A stretch of DNA of 64,000 nucleotides from Streptomyces sp. CB00316. Lineage in GTDB: Bacteria > Actinomycetota > Actinomycetes > Streptomycetales > Streptomycetaceae. The stretch is from assembly GCF_001905595.1 (NCBI RefSeq), contig NZ_LIXI01000002.1:1-64000 (forward strand). The letters run 5' to 3'. Each line of letters begins with the position of its first letter. The stretch's first letter is position 1. Below the pieces are notes generated by a model that was given only the letters and a program-made list of their open reading frames with translations, was not told the origin of the DNA and searched no databases. Both the position numbers and the translations under genes were made by a program. Shown one piece after another: positions 20,539-30,947 of the stretch.

Positions 20539-21335
20539 CAGCCAGCAGCGACGGCAGCGGGAACGGCGAGGGGAACCGCGGCGGGAACCTTGGCGAGAAC
20601 GGCGACGGGAGCGGCGGGACGAGCACCGACGACGGTGCCTCCTCCGGGAGACCCCGCCGGAACCGCGGGTTCCGGGCAGGTATGGCGGCGAGTGGTACGG
20701 CCCTGGCCGGACTCGCCGCCTTCGGGCTGTTCTGCGTCGGCTGCGCCACAGGCGGCACCGGTACCCGTGACGAGGGACCCGCCGGCACGCAGCCGGTCGT
20801 CCAGGTCTCCCCCCGCCCCACCCCCTCCGGCACGGCCCCGCCGACCCGGCGCGTCGACGCCGTGGGCCTCCTCAAGGGCGACCCCGCCGTGAGCGAGCGG
20901 GTCAGGGAGGGGCTCCGGCCCTGCGCCGGCAAGGCCTACCCGGTCGACACGTCCTACGGCTCCATGACCGGCGGCCCGTCCGCCGATGTCGTGGTCAACG
21001 TGATGAGCTGCGCCGACTCGGTGGGGCTGGGGACGTACGTCTACCGCGCCCGCGAGGACGGCTCGTACGAGAACGTCTTCACGGCCGAGGTCCCGGCCGT
21101 CTACGGAACCATCGACCGCGGCGACCTCGTGGTGACGACCCAGGTCTACGGATCGAAGGACCCGCTGGCCTACCCGTCCGGCTCCGAGGTGGTCACCTAC
21201 CGTTGGGCCGAGGGGCGCTTCACCGAGCACGACCGGGTGCACAACGACTTCAGCCGTGCCGTCGACGGCGGCGGTGACATCGAGGCGCCCACGCAGGCGG
21301 AACCGGTGGAACCGGCCGATCCGAGCGGGAACTGA
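20526..21335 (+). CDS. cseA: CseA lipoprotein, negative modulator of the SigE system
   Basis: In S. coelicolor CseA is an extracytoplasmic lipoprotein that dampens sigE expression. Here the 269-residue product has an unusual 50-residue Gly/Asn/Asp-rich start. An arginine cluster, a hydrophobic segment (about 52-70) and the lipobox-like CVGC with Cys73 follow. The exported domain runs from about 100 to 250. A start nearer the hydrophobic segment is possible. The gene overlaps sigE and is followed 18 bp later by cseB. Confidence 0.88.
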   Translation: MRGLTASSDGSGNGEGNRGGNLGENGDGSGGTSTDDGASSGRPRRNRGFRAGMAASGTALAGLAAFGLFCVGCATGGTGTRDEGPAGTQPVVQVSPRPTPSGTAPPTRRVDAVGLLKGDPAVSERVREGLRPCAGKAYPVDTSYGSMTGGPSADVVVNVMSCADSVGLGTYVYRAREDGSYENVFTAEVPAVYGTIDRGDLVVTTQVYGSKDPLAYPSGSEVVTYRWAEGRFTEHDRVHNDFSRAVDGGGDIEAPTQAEPVEPADPSGN

Positions 21336-21353
21336 AAGCGAGATACGACCTCC

Positions 21354-22067
21354 ATGGCCGAGACCCACGTCCTCTTCGTCGAGGACGACGATGTCATCCG
21401 TGAGGCCACCCAGCTCGCCCTGGAGCGGGTCGGCTTCACCGTCACCGCGATGCCCGACGGGCTCCTGGGCCTGGAGGCCTTCCGGGCCGACCGGCCGGAC
21501 ATCGCGCTGCTCGACGTGATGGTGCCGGGGCTCGACGGGGTGAGCCTGTGCCGCCGCATCCGGGACGAGTCGACCGTGCCCGTGATCATGCTCTCCGCGC
21601 GGGCCGACTCGATCGACGTGGTGCTCGGCCTGGAGGCCGGCGCGGACGACTACGTCACCAAGCCCTTCGACGGCGCCGTCCTGGTCGCCCGCATCCGGGC
21701 CGTGCTGCGCCGCTTCGGCCACGCGGCCGGGCCGGAGGGCACAGGCCAGGGCGGTACGGAGGGGGAGACCGAGGGGCTCGGCGGGGTGCTGGTCTTCGGC
21801 GACCTTGAGGTCGACACGGACGGCATGGAGGTGCGGCGCGGCGGTGAGCAGGTGGCGCTGACGCCCACCGAGATGCGACTGCTGCTGGAGTTCTCCTCGG
21901 CGCCCGGCACCGTACTCTCCCGCGACAAGCTCCTGGAGCGGGTCTGGGACTACGGCTGGGGCGGCGACACCCGGGTCGTGGACGTCCACGTCCAGCGGCT
22001 GCGCACCAAGATCGGCCAGGACCGGATCGAGACGGTCCGCGGCTTCGGCTACAAGCTGCGCGGATGA
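21354..22067 (+). CDS. cseB: CseB response regulator
   Basis: CseB is an OmpR/PhoB-type activator of sigE. The 237-residue protein has a receiver domain with Asp11-Asp12, phospho-acceptor Asp54 and Lys103. A winged-helix DNA-binding domain follows (LTPTEMRLLLEF, RVVDVHVQRLRTKIG). The two are joined by a Gly/Glu-rich linker around residue 125. Its stop TGA overlaps the ATG of the tiny repeat-encoded frame that leads into cseC. Confidence 0.95.
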   Translation: MAETHVLFVEDDDVIREATQLALERVGFTVTAMPDGLLGLEAFRADRPDIALLDVMVPGLDGVSLCRRIRDESTVPVIMLSARADSIDVVLGLEAGADDYVTKPFDGAVLVARIRAVLRRFGHAAGPEGTGQGGTEGETEGLGGVLVFGDLEVDTDGMEVRRGGEQVALTPTEMRLLLEFSSAPGTVLSRDKLLERVWDYGWGGDTRVVDVHVQRLRTKIGQDRIETVRGFGYKLRG

Positions 22068-22105
22068 GACGGCTGCGGATGAGACGGCTGCGGATGAGGC
22101 GGCCG
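22061..22105 (+). repeat. three tandem 15-bp repeats at the cseB-cseC junction
   Basis: CGGATGAGACGGCTG occurs twice (22061-22075 and 22076-22090), followed by the variant CGGATGAGGCGGCCG (22091-22105). The repeat spans the cseB stop and each copy carries an ATG in the same frame. Confidence 0.85.
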
Positions 22106-22120
22106 GTGACACGACCATGA
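22064..22120 (+). CDS. 18-codon micro-ORF coupling cseB to cseC
   Basis: The frame MRRLRMRRLRMRRPVTRP starts with ATGA overlapping the cseB stop and ends with ATGA overlapping the cseC start. Translation could therefore pass without a gap from cseB to cseC. The peptide is made by the 15-bp repeats and is very arginine-rich. A coupling role is more likely than a peptide function. I have no evidence that it is translated. Confidence 0.4.
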   Translation: MRRLRMRRLRMRRPVTRP

Positions 22121-23454
22121 AGCGACTGGCGCTGCGGACCGGTGTCCGCTGGAAGATCAGCATCGCCATCGCCGCGGTCGGCGCGCTCATCGCGGTGGCG
22201 CTCAGCCTCGTCGTGCACAATGCGGCCCGGGTCTCGATGATCGAGAACGCCCGCGAGGTGCAGCTGGAGCGGCTGCTGGGCGCGCAGCGGTTCTACGAGG
22301 CGACGAACATGCAGAAGGGCGGGCCCAAGTTCGGGGCGAAGCTCAACGACCCGGCGATCCCGCCGAGCCTGCGCGACGAGGTCCGCAAGAACCGGCGGGC
22401 CACCCATGTGACGGAGACCTCCGACGGGGTGCCCGATGTCTGGGCGGCCGTTCCGCTGGCCAACGGGGATGTGCTCTCGCTGCACACCCGGTTCGCGGAC
22501 CGCTCCGCGACGATCATGGACGACCTGGACCGGGCGCTGATCATCGGCTCGGTCTCCGTCGTCTTCGGCGGCTGCGCCCTCGGCGTCCTCATCGGCGGCC
22601 AGCTCTCCCGCCGACTGCGCAAGGCGGCGGCCGCGGCAGGCCGGGTCGCCGAGGGCCACACCGACGTGCGGGTGCGGGAGGCCGTCGGCGGGGTCGTCCG
22701 TGACGAGACGGACGAGCTGGCGCGGGCGGTCGACGCGCTGACCGACGCGCTGAACGAGCGGATCGAGGCGGAGCGCCGGGTCACGGCCGACATCGCCCAC
22801 GAGCTGCGTACGCCGGTGACCGGGCTGCTCACGGCCGCCGAACTGCTGCCGCCGGGCCGCCCGACCGAGCTGGTACGGGACCGGGCCCAGGCGATGCGGA
22901 CGCTGGTCGAGGACGTGCTGGAGGTGGCCCGCCTGGACAGTGCCTCGGAGCGGGCAGAGCTCCAGGAGCTGCCGCTCGGGGAGTTCGTCAGCCGGCGGAT
23001 CGGGCTGCTCGACCCGGACGTGACCGTGCAGGTGGTGCACGAGTCCTGGGTCTCCACGGACCCGCGCCGCCTGGAGCGCATCCTCGGCAACCTCCTCGGC
23101 AACGCCGCCAAGCACGGCTCCACCCCGGTGGAGGTCACGGTGGAGGGCCGGGTGGTGCGGGTCCGGGACCACGGTCCGGGGTTTCCGGAGGAACTGCTGC
23201 GGGACGGGCCGAGCCGGTTCCGTACGGGCTCCATGGACCGGGCCGGGCACGGGCACGGGCTGGGCCTGACGATCGCGGCGGGGCAGGCAAGGGTGCTGGG
23301 GGCCAGGCTGACCTTCCGGAACGCGGCGCCCTCGGGTGCGTCGGAGGGCACGGGCGGGGCGATCGCGGTGCTGTGGCTGCCGGAGCACGCGCCGACGGCG
23401 ACGGGGAGCTTCCCGATGCCGCGGACGGTGGGCGAGCGGCAGCCGCAGGGGTGA
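22117..23454 (+). CDS. cseC: CseC sensor histidine kinase
   Basis: CseC senses cell-wall damage and phosphorylates CseB. The 445-residue protein has membrane helices at about 14-34 and 141-161, enclosing a roughly 105-residue sensor domain outside the cell. A HAMP linker follows (165-215). The H-box is ADIAHELRTPV (His228) and the ATP-binding domain has N (LLGNAAKHG), G1 (DHGPGF) and G2 (GHGLGL) boxes. The ATG overlaps the stop of the micro-ORF above. All signalling residues are present. Confidence 0.95.
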   Translation: MKRLALRTGVRWKISIAIAAVGALIAVALSLVVHNAARVSMIENAREVQLERLLGAQRFYEATNMQKGGPKFGAKLNDPAIPPSLRDEVRKNRRATHVTETSDGVPDVWAAVPLANGDVLSLHTRFADRSATIMDDLDRALIIGSVSVVFGGCALGVLIGGQLSRRLRKAAAAAGRVAEGHTDVRVREAVGGVVRDETDELARAVDALTDALNERIEAERRVTADIAHELRTPVTGLLTAAELLPPGRPTELVRDRAQAMRTLVEDVLEVARLDSASERAELQELPLGEFVSRRIGLLDPDVTVQVVHESWVSTDPRRLERILGNLLGNAAKHGSTPVEVTVEGRVVRVRDHGPGFPEELLRDGPSRFRTGSMDRAGHGHGLGLTIAAGQARVLGARLTFRNAAPSGASEGTGGAIAVLWLPEHAPTATGSFPMPRTVGERQPQG

Positions 23455-23544
23455 GGCTGCCCTGTCGGTCCTCCGGGGGAACGCCGACGGCGACCCCGAG
23501 GACTGAGCCGTGAGGCTGTCCTCGACGTCGCCGTCGATCGGGTG

Positions 23545-23565
23545 ACCCGGGCGCACGCCCCGGGT
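23545..23565 (+). terminator. hairpin downstream of cseC
   Basis: ACCCGGG pairs with CCCGGGT around the 7-base loop CGCACGC, 91 bp after cseC in the gap before the convergent M23 peptidase gene. There is no U-tract. Confidence 0.45.
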
Positions 23566-23655
23566 ACCGGGGTGTAACGGGTCCACTGACTCTGTTCGGT
23601 TGTGCTGCGCGGTCGCCGGGCCCCCCGGCAGGTCCGCGCGGTTACGCCGGCCGGA

Positions 23656-24369
23656 TCAGATGGAGACGTGCACCGAGCGGAGGAACGCGGCCGGGTTCAG
23701 CGCCGAGCCGTAGTTCGGGGTGGTGCGGATCTCGAAGTGCAGGTGCGGGCCGCTGGAGTTGCCGGTGTTGCCGGACAGGGCGATCTTCTGGCCCGTCGTG
23801 ACCTGCTGGCCGATCTTCACGTTGATCTTCGACAGGTGCGCGTACTGCGAGTACTTGCCGTTGGAGTGCTTGATCACGACGGCGTTGCCGTACGCGGGGC
23901 CGTCGCCGCCGCCGTTCGGGCCGGCCTTCACGATGGTGCCGGTGTGGGCGGCGGTGACCGGGGTGCCGACCGGCACGGCGAAGTCCTGGCCGGAGTGCTT
24001 GGCGGCCCAGCGGGCGCCGCCGGTGCCGTAGCTGGCGCTCAGCGTGTACTTCTTGACCGGGGCCTTCCAGGAGGCGGCGTTCTTCTTGGCCGCCTTCTTC
24101 TTGTCCTCGGCCTTCTTCTTCGCGTCGGAGGCCTTCTGCGCCGCCGTCTTCTTGGCCGTCTCGGCGGCGTTGCTCTGCGCGGTCGCCTGCTGGGCGACCG
24201 ACTGGGCGGTGGTGCCCGAGGCGAGGGGAGCGGCGGCGTCCGCGTTGCCGGCCGCGAACGCCGAGCCCGCACCCAGCACCACGGACGCTCCCAGGCCGGC
24301 GGCCAGGACGGCGCCACGGATGCGGGAGGCGGACGGGCGGATGGTGTGCTGGTTCGTTGCGCGCTTCAT
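23656..24369 (-). CDS. secreted M23-family peptidase
   Basis: The 237-residue product has a signal peptide ending near VLGAGSAFAAGNADA (about residues 22-45) and an Ala/Lys-rich linker that may form a coiled coil (about 60-100). The LytM/M23 zinc peptidase domain follows, with HSGQDFAVP and HLHFEI motifs. Such enzymes cut peptidoglycan cross-links. I chose the ATG of MKRATNQH, preceded by GGAGG; the longer frame reads into the leader. It sits next to the SigE operon, which handles wall stress. A structured leader precedes it. Confidence 0.92.
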   Translation of the reverse strand: MKRATNQHTIRPSASRIRGAVLAAGLGASVVLGAGSAFAAGNADAAAPLASGTTAQSVAQQATAQSNAAETAKKTAAQKASDAKKKAEDKKKAAKKNAASWKAPVKKYTLSASYGTGGARWAAKHSGQDFAVPVGTPVTAAHTGTIVKAGPNGGGDGPAYGNAVVIKHSNGKYSQYAHLSKINVKIGQQVTTGQKIALSGNTGNSSGPHLHFEIRTTPNYGSALNPAAFLRSVHVSI

Positions 24370-24600
24370 ACGGTGAAGTCCTCCGAAGGTGAGTGGACCC
24401 GGCGTGCTGTCCGGGCTTGCTCCACCTTGGTAACCCGCACCCCAGCCGATGCTCAAACACCCCATCTACGAAGAAAAGCCGTAGGAGGGGGGCCGGGAAT
24501 TCGTCGCTGTCGCCCCACTTCGAGTGCCTGAACCGGGCGACGAAATCCTCACCCGAAGGGGGTTCAAACGCTGCTCTGGGGGCACTTTTCCGTACATGGC
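24370..24600 (-). promoter_or_regulatory. structured leader of the M23 peptidase gene
   Basis: Just upstream of the ribosome site, CCCGG pairs with CCGGG, extended by TGGA/TCCA and AAGG/CCTT, giving a three-part stem over about 24375-24430. A second stem, GTCGCCC with GGGCGAC, lies around 24510-24542. Streptomyces wall-hydrolase genes are often controlled by c-di-AMP (ydaO) riboswitches, but I do not find that motif's conserved bases here. A promoter and an RNA element may both be present. Confidence 0.4.
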
Positions 24601-24825
24601 ACCGCGAACGGGCCGTATCGCCCGACACGGGGGCGGGGGCCCCGCCGGCCGGGCCCAACGTCCCTCCACCGCTCCTGACAGCATCCCCTAGCCCTGGTAG
24701 TAGGCCTGTTTCGGCCTGTGCGCCTTGTCACCGCCGGTGGGACCCGAGTCCGTCCGATTCGGGACCTTCGGCCTGCTGCATCACTACGCCGGCGGGAAAG
24801 CGGATCCGCCTCCGCAAGGGGGCCA

Positions 24826-25312
24826 AGGCGGCCTCGTGGCACCGGGCCGCCCGGTCGTCCCAGCCGGACGACGCCGAGGCCCTGGACGGGCTGGAACGCG
24901 ATCTGTCCCGCCAGTTCGCCCGGGAATCCCACGCTGCGTGACCTCGCCCGCACGCCGTTGCTCTGCGCGGCGATCTGCGCCCTGCACCGCCGCCGGGACT
25001 GCTTCCTCCCGGAGACCCCGTGGCAGCTGTACAGCTCGGCCCTGGGGAGGCTCCTCGGCAACCGCGACCGCCGCCGCCGGGTCGGGGGCCCGAGGGCATC
25101 GGGCTGGAGGTCGAGGAACACACCCAGCCGCCCCAGCGGATCGCGGTGCGGCTGGTGCGCGAGGGCCAGTTGAAGTTCGCGCGGGCGCAGGGGCCGCGTC
25201 AGATCGGCCGGGCGCTGACGGGATGGAGCGGGTCGCCGAACAGGGCCCGCCGGAGAAGATCCTGGCCCACCTGCTCAACCTGGGGGGCCTGCTGCAGGAA
25301 CGCTACGGATGA
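24826..25312 (+). pseudogene. NACHT/STAND-type NTPase remnant
   Basis: Pieces of one protein appear in three frames in order: DDAEALDGLERDLSRQFARE, then LRDLARTPLLCAAICALHRR and LPETPWQLYSSALGRLLGNR, then EGIGLEVEEHTQPPQRIAV, and finally GMERVAEQGPPEKILAHLLN. The second block matches my memory of the helical part that follows the NTPase core in bacterial NACHT proteins. The Walker region and the C-terminal sensor are absent. Several frameshifts are needed, so this is a decayed fragment. Bases 24600-24825 show nothing recognisable. Confidence 0.68.
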
Positions 25313-25330
25313 CCGCCTCCTGAGCGCGCA

Positions 25331-25382
25331 GAAGGGGCTGCCCCGGAACCGGTACGGATACCGGTTCCGGGGCAGCCCCTTC
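25331..25382. terminator. strong 24-bp terminator hairpin after clpC
   Basis: Arms 25331-25354 and 25359-25382 are perfectly complementary over 24 bp around the 4-base loop CGGA. The hairpin lies 29 bp past the clpC stop (minus strand) and also just past the end of the NACHT remnant. It is the strongest hairpin in the window. Confidence 0.8.
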
Positions 25383-25411
25383 ACGACAAGCTCACGCCAT
25401 GGGCGCGGGCG

Positions 25412-27940
<2,529 letters not shown>

Positions 27941-28161
27941 CGTTAATCGCTCCTCAGAGCGGTCGGTCAGTGAGGGGTCGGTCCCCTCCCAGTCCTTCCG
28001 CATGCTAGTCCCGCAGGACGGGACAGCTCATTCCAACTGCCGACATCCGTCCGGATCACCCCGCACCGGGCGGGGATTCTTACTGCCGAACAGCTGACAA
28101 CTGCTCCAACCCGATGGTGCGAGACGATGTTCCCGCAGGCCAGGCAGATACCCCTTTCGCC

Positions 28162-28179
28162 AGTACGCCGATGGCGAAC
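28162..28179. promoter_or_regulatory. candidate ClgR-binding site upstream of clpC
   Basis: AGTACGCCGATGGCGAAC matches the ClgR consensus I remember from Corynebacterium, WNNWCGCYNANRGCGWWS, at every fixed position. ClgR activates clp genes in actinobacteria. The site is about 220 bp upstream of the clpC start within the 27941-28390 gap, which otherwise shows no feature I can name. Confidence 0.45.
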
Positions 28180-28390
28180 GTGAGACGCCTCGGCCAGCGT
28201 GTCGCCCCTTCCCACTAGGAAAGTCTTACCCGCAATCACTGACAGTCCATGCGGCGCGCCCCGGTTCCCTCCGCTACGGGCGAACAACCTTGCGCTGCTG
28301 AACGCCCCCGCGCGCCCTTGAAAGCCGGACACAAAGTGCTCACCTGAGAACCCTGCGTAACCTCGCCGTCGGTTCAACGGTTCATCGGAC

Positions 28391-29017
28391 ATGGCCTTCA
28401 CCGTTCCGCCGCCCCGGTCGTCACCCGATGCCGGTCCCGGCGGTGCCGGTCCAGAGCCGATCACTCCCGGTCCCGCCGCTCTCGCCCGCTGGTACGAGCA
28501 GAGGCTCGGCTGGGCGACCGAGGGGCGCTCTCCGGTGCGGCTGCTCACCGGGGTCCGCTTCGACGTGCTGGAACTTCCCGCGGAGGCCGGTCACGCCCTG
28601 CTGCGCCGCCCTGTGCGGACCGGGCCGGTGCTGCTGAGTGGTGACCGGATGGGGCTGCTGGTCGCCGTGGGCGGCGCCGATGAGCTGCCGGGGCTGCTCG
28701 ACTGGCTGGAGTGGGGTCCGATTTCGCTCGATCTGACCGCCGTGGGGGCGGGGGGCCGGATCACGGCTCCGTCACCCCGGGGTGGTGGTGCGGGCTCGCC
28801 GGGGGCCGCCGTCTGGCTGCGGCCCCCCGAGCCGAGGCATGTGCCCGGGCCGACGCTTCCCGCTCTCGCGGGCTTCGGGAGCAGCGGTGGGGATGCCCCC
28901 GATCTCGTACGCCTGGTGGACTCCGCGGCGACGGAATGCCATCGGGTCCGGTTGTCCCGTGCCCGGGCCGGGCTGCGTAAGGGCGGTCCGGCAGATCAGC
29001 CGTTGGCCTTCTCGTAA
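28391..29017 (+). CDS. SCO3374-type conserved protein, function unknown
   Basis: The 208-residue product starts with a Pro/Gly-rich segment. A domain with WYEQRLGWATEGRSPVRLLTG and LLPGLLDWLEWG-like stretches follows, then a Gly/Pro-rich C-terminal half. Its place between clpC and lsr2 matches the conserved Streptomyces gene known as SCO3374. The first domain faintly recalls the start of bifunctional DNA primase/polymerase proteins, but no catalytic acidic residues are clear. It converges on lsr2, and the two coding regions overlap by 22 bases. Confidence 0.75.
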   Translation: MAFTVPPPRSSPDAGPGGAGPEPITPGPAALARWYEQRLGWATEGRSPVRLLTGVRFDVLELPAEAGHALLRRPVRTGPVLLSGDRMGLLVAVGGADELPGLLDWLEWGPISLDLTAVGAGGRITAPSPRGGGAGSPGAAVWLRPPEPRHVPGPTLPALAGFGSSGGDAPDLVRLVDSAATECHRVRLSRARAGLRKGGPADQPLAFS

Positions 29018-29331
29018 GCCTCACGGATCTCGGCGGGAACGCGGCCACGGTCATTCACGTTGTGGCCGTTCTCCCGGGCCCACCGGCGGATTTCCGCGGT
29101 GTCCTTGTTGCCACCGGCCACGGCGCGGCCCTTGCCACGGCCCGTCGCGGCACGGCCACCGGTGCGGCGGCCACCCTTGGTGTAGGGCTCGAGAAGGCCG
29201 CGAAGCTTGTCCGCATTGGCCGTGGTGAGGTCGATCTCGTACGTCTTGCCGTCGAGCGCGAACGTCACGGTCTCGTCCGCCTCGACACCGTCGAGGTCAT
29301 CGACAAGAAGGACCTGAACCTTCTGTGCCAC
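28996..29331 (-). CDS. lsr2: Lsr2 nucleoid-associated xenogeneic silencer
   Basis: Lsr2 binds AT-rich DNA and silences foreign and specialised-metabolism genes. The 111-residue protein has the N-terminal dimerisation domain (VQVLLVDDLDG, TYEIDLTTANADKLRGLLEPY). A basic linker follows, then the C-terminal AT-hook-like domain with RGR (95-97). I chose the GTG before AQKVQ, which follows AAGGAAA; an in-frame ATG lies 15 bases upstream. The 150-bp upstream region is comparatively AT-rich, which would suit self-binding. Confidence 0.95.
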   Translation of the reverse strand: MAQKVQVLLVDDLDGVEADETVTFALDGKTYEIDLTTANADKLRGLLEPYTKGGRRTGGRAATGRGKGRAVAGGNKDTAEIRRWARENGHNVNDRGRVPAEIREAYEKANG

Positions 29332-29485
29332 GGGATTTCCTTTCATCGAAAATGGAGTACGCGGAAAGGAAACCGCTTTTCTCGGGAAAACACAAACCCC
29401 CGGGAGAGGTTCAGGAGCGCGAGAACACGGGAAACGTGCGCGATTCGGACATAGGGATGCAGGGCTTCCGCACATCATCCGCGCA

Positions 29486-30055
29486 TCACAGGTGCAGAAG
29501 CATCCGGCTGTTGCCCAAGGTGTTCGGCTTCACTCGTTCGAGACCGAGGAACTCGGCGACGCCCTCGTCGTAGGAACGCAGCAGCTCGCTGTAGACATCG
29601 GTGTCGACCGGAGTCTCTCCGATCTCGACGAACCCGTGCTTCGCGAAGAAGTCCACTTCGAAGGTGAGGCAGAAAACCCTGCGCACCCCGAGCCAGCGGG
29701 CGGTCTGCAGAAGCTTCTCCAGTACGTGACGCCCCACCCCTGCCCCCTTGATGCGGGGGTCGACGGCGAGAGTCCGGACTTCCGCGAGGTCTTCCCACAT
29801 CACATGGAGAGCGCCACAGCCGATGACCCGGGCGTCCTCGTCGCGTTCCGCGACCCAGAACTCCTGGATGTCCTCATAAAGGGTGACGGTGGCTTTGTCG
29901 AGCAGGATGCCGCCGGACACGTACCCGTCGAGGAGCCGGCGTACGGATGACACATCACTCGTCCTGGCCCGGCGGACGGTGATGGCGGGCCTATTTACCG
30001 ACGGGTCGGTATGAAAGTCGGTATCCGGTTCGGTTTGCGGCTGCTCTGGGGACAT
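29486..30055 (-). CDS. GNAT-family amino-acid N-acetyltransferase (N-acetylglutamate synthase-like)
   Basis: The 189-residue protein is a single GNAT domain with the acetyl-CoA loop RIKGAGVGRHVLEKL and preceding strand DLAEVRTLAVDP. The motifs GCGALHVMWEDLAEV and VFCLTFEVDFFAKHGF resemble the short actinobacterial N-acetylglutamate synthase that begins arginine synthesis. It starts 9 bp after the BlaI-type gene on the same strand, so the two are likely co-transcribed. Substrate specificity is inferred. Confidence 0.85.
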   Translation of the reverse strand: MSPEQPQTEPDTDFHTDPSVNRPAITVRRARTSDVSSVRRLLDGYVSGGILLDKATVTLYEDIQEFWVAERDEDARVIGCGALHVMWEDLAEVRTLAVDPRIKGAGVGRHVLEKLLQTARWLGVRRVFCLTFEVDFFAKHGFVEIGETPVDTDVYSELLRSYDEGVAEFLGLERVKPNTLGNSRMLLHL

Positions 30056-30064
30056 GCCCCGACG

Positions 30065-30559
30065 CTATCGCCCGCCCTCGGGCTCCGCGTCATCGGCCGG
30101 GTCGGAGCCTTCGGGGGCTCCGGCGGTCGGTTCCGGTGGGCCGTCCTCCGGATTGCCCGCCGGGCCGCCCGCCGGATTGTCGGCGGAGTTGTCCGCCGGG
30201 TTCGGGGAAACCATGCGAACAGCGTCCTGAAGTGCTTCGCGCTGCCCCGGCGACATCATGCCGAAGAACGCGACAAGGGCGGCGGCCGGGTTGTCGCTCT
30301 GCGACCAGGCTTCGTTCATCAGTGCGGCCGAGTAGGCAGCCCTGGTGGAGACGGCCGTATATCGATATGCCCGGCCGTCCACTTCCCTGCGGACCCAGCC
30401 CTTCTGATGGAGATTGTCCATTACCGTCATCACCGTCGTGTAGGCGATGGACCGTTCCTGCTGGAGGTCCTCAAGGACTTCCCGCACCGTGACCGGACGG
30501 TTCCATTGCCAGACGCGGGTCATCACGGCGTCTTCCAGCTCTCCCAATTGGCGGGGCAC
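30065..30559 (-). CDS. BlaI/MecI-family transcriptional regulator
   Basis: The 164-residue protein has the winged helix of BlaI repressors (LGELEDAVMTRVWQWNRPVT, then YTTVMTVMDNLHQKGWVRRE) and a C-terminal dimer region to about residue 120. A Pro/Asp/Ala-rich tail of about 45 residues follows. No BlaR1-type sensor protease or beta-lactamase gene is adjacent. Its targets are unknown; the downstream acetyltransferase gene shares its transcript. Confidence 0.9.
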   Translation of the reverse strand: MPRQLGELEDAVMTRVWQWNRPVTVREVLEDLQQERSIAYTTVMTVMDNLHQKGWVRREVDGRAYRYTAVSTRAAYSAALMNEAWSQSDNPAAALVAFFGMMSPGQREALQDAVRMVSPNPADNSADNPAGGPAGNPEDGPPEPTAGAPEGSDPADDAEPEGGR

Positions 30560-30613
30560 GGGACCACTTTAGTGCCAGATGTCCTGAATGGTCGGTTATT
30601 TGCAGAGCCAAAA

Positions 30614-30643
30614 GAGCGCACGGCTCTCATGAGCCGTGCGCTC
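30614..30643. terminator. 13-bp hairpin terminator
   Basis: GAGCGCACGGCTC (30614-30626) pairs perfectly with GAGCCGTGCGCTC (30631-30643) around TCAT. It lies 28 bp past the stop of the small membrane gene on the minus strand; the next bases on that strand include TTTT, which fits an intrinsic terminator. Confidence 0.75.
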
Positions 30644-30671
30644 CAGGGATGCGAGGGGGCGGACCGTGCGG

Positions 30672-30851
30672 TCAGGCGTTCTCCGGACGAGCGGTCTGCT
30701 TTACGGATTCCGCGCGGGCGATCGCGGCGTCCACGGCGCCGTCCTCCTTGGCCTTGTTCGGACCGCCATGGCTCTTGACGATCGTCACGACCAGGCCGAT
30801 GAAGAAGATGGCCATCACCACGGGGGGCACGAGCGCGGATACGTAGTCCAT
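30672..30851 (-). CDS. 59-residue single-helix membrane protein
   Basis: The product begins MDYVSALVPPVVMAIFFIGL and has one membrane helix (about residues 7-26). A charged, helical C-terminal half follows (VDAAIARAESVKQTARPENA). Coding quality is good and a clear terminator follows. It looks like a conserved small actinobacterial membrane protein; I know no function for it. Confidence 0.75.
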   Translation of the reverse strand: MDYVSALVPPVVMAIFFIGLVVTIVKSHGGPNKAKEDGAVDAAIARAESVKQTARPENA

Positions 30852-30947
30852 GCCGTCCAGAGTAGCGAGCCCCGTACGACGGGACGCGGCGACCTCCCGG
30901 TAGAGGCCGCGGCGTTCCCGTCGTACGGGGCGTGCGTGCGGGCCGGG

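Noticed and set aside
24370-24600. ydaO c-di-AMP riboswitch call
   Set aside because: The gene class and species fit, but the conserved riboswitch bases were not visible, so it is listed only as a structured leader.
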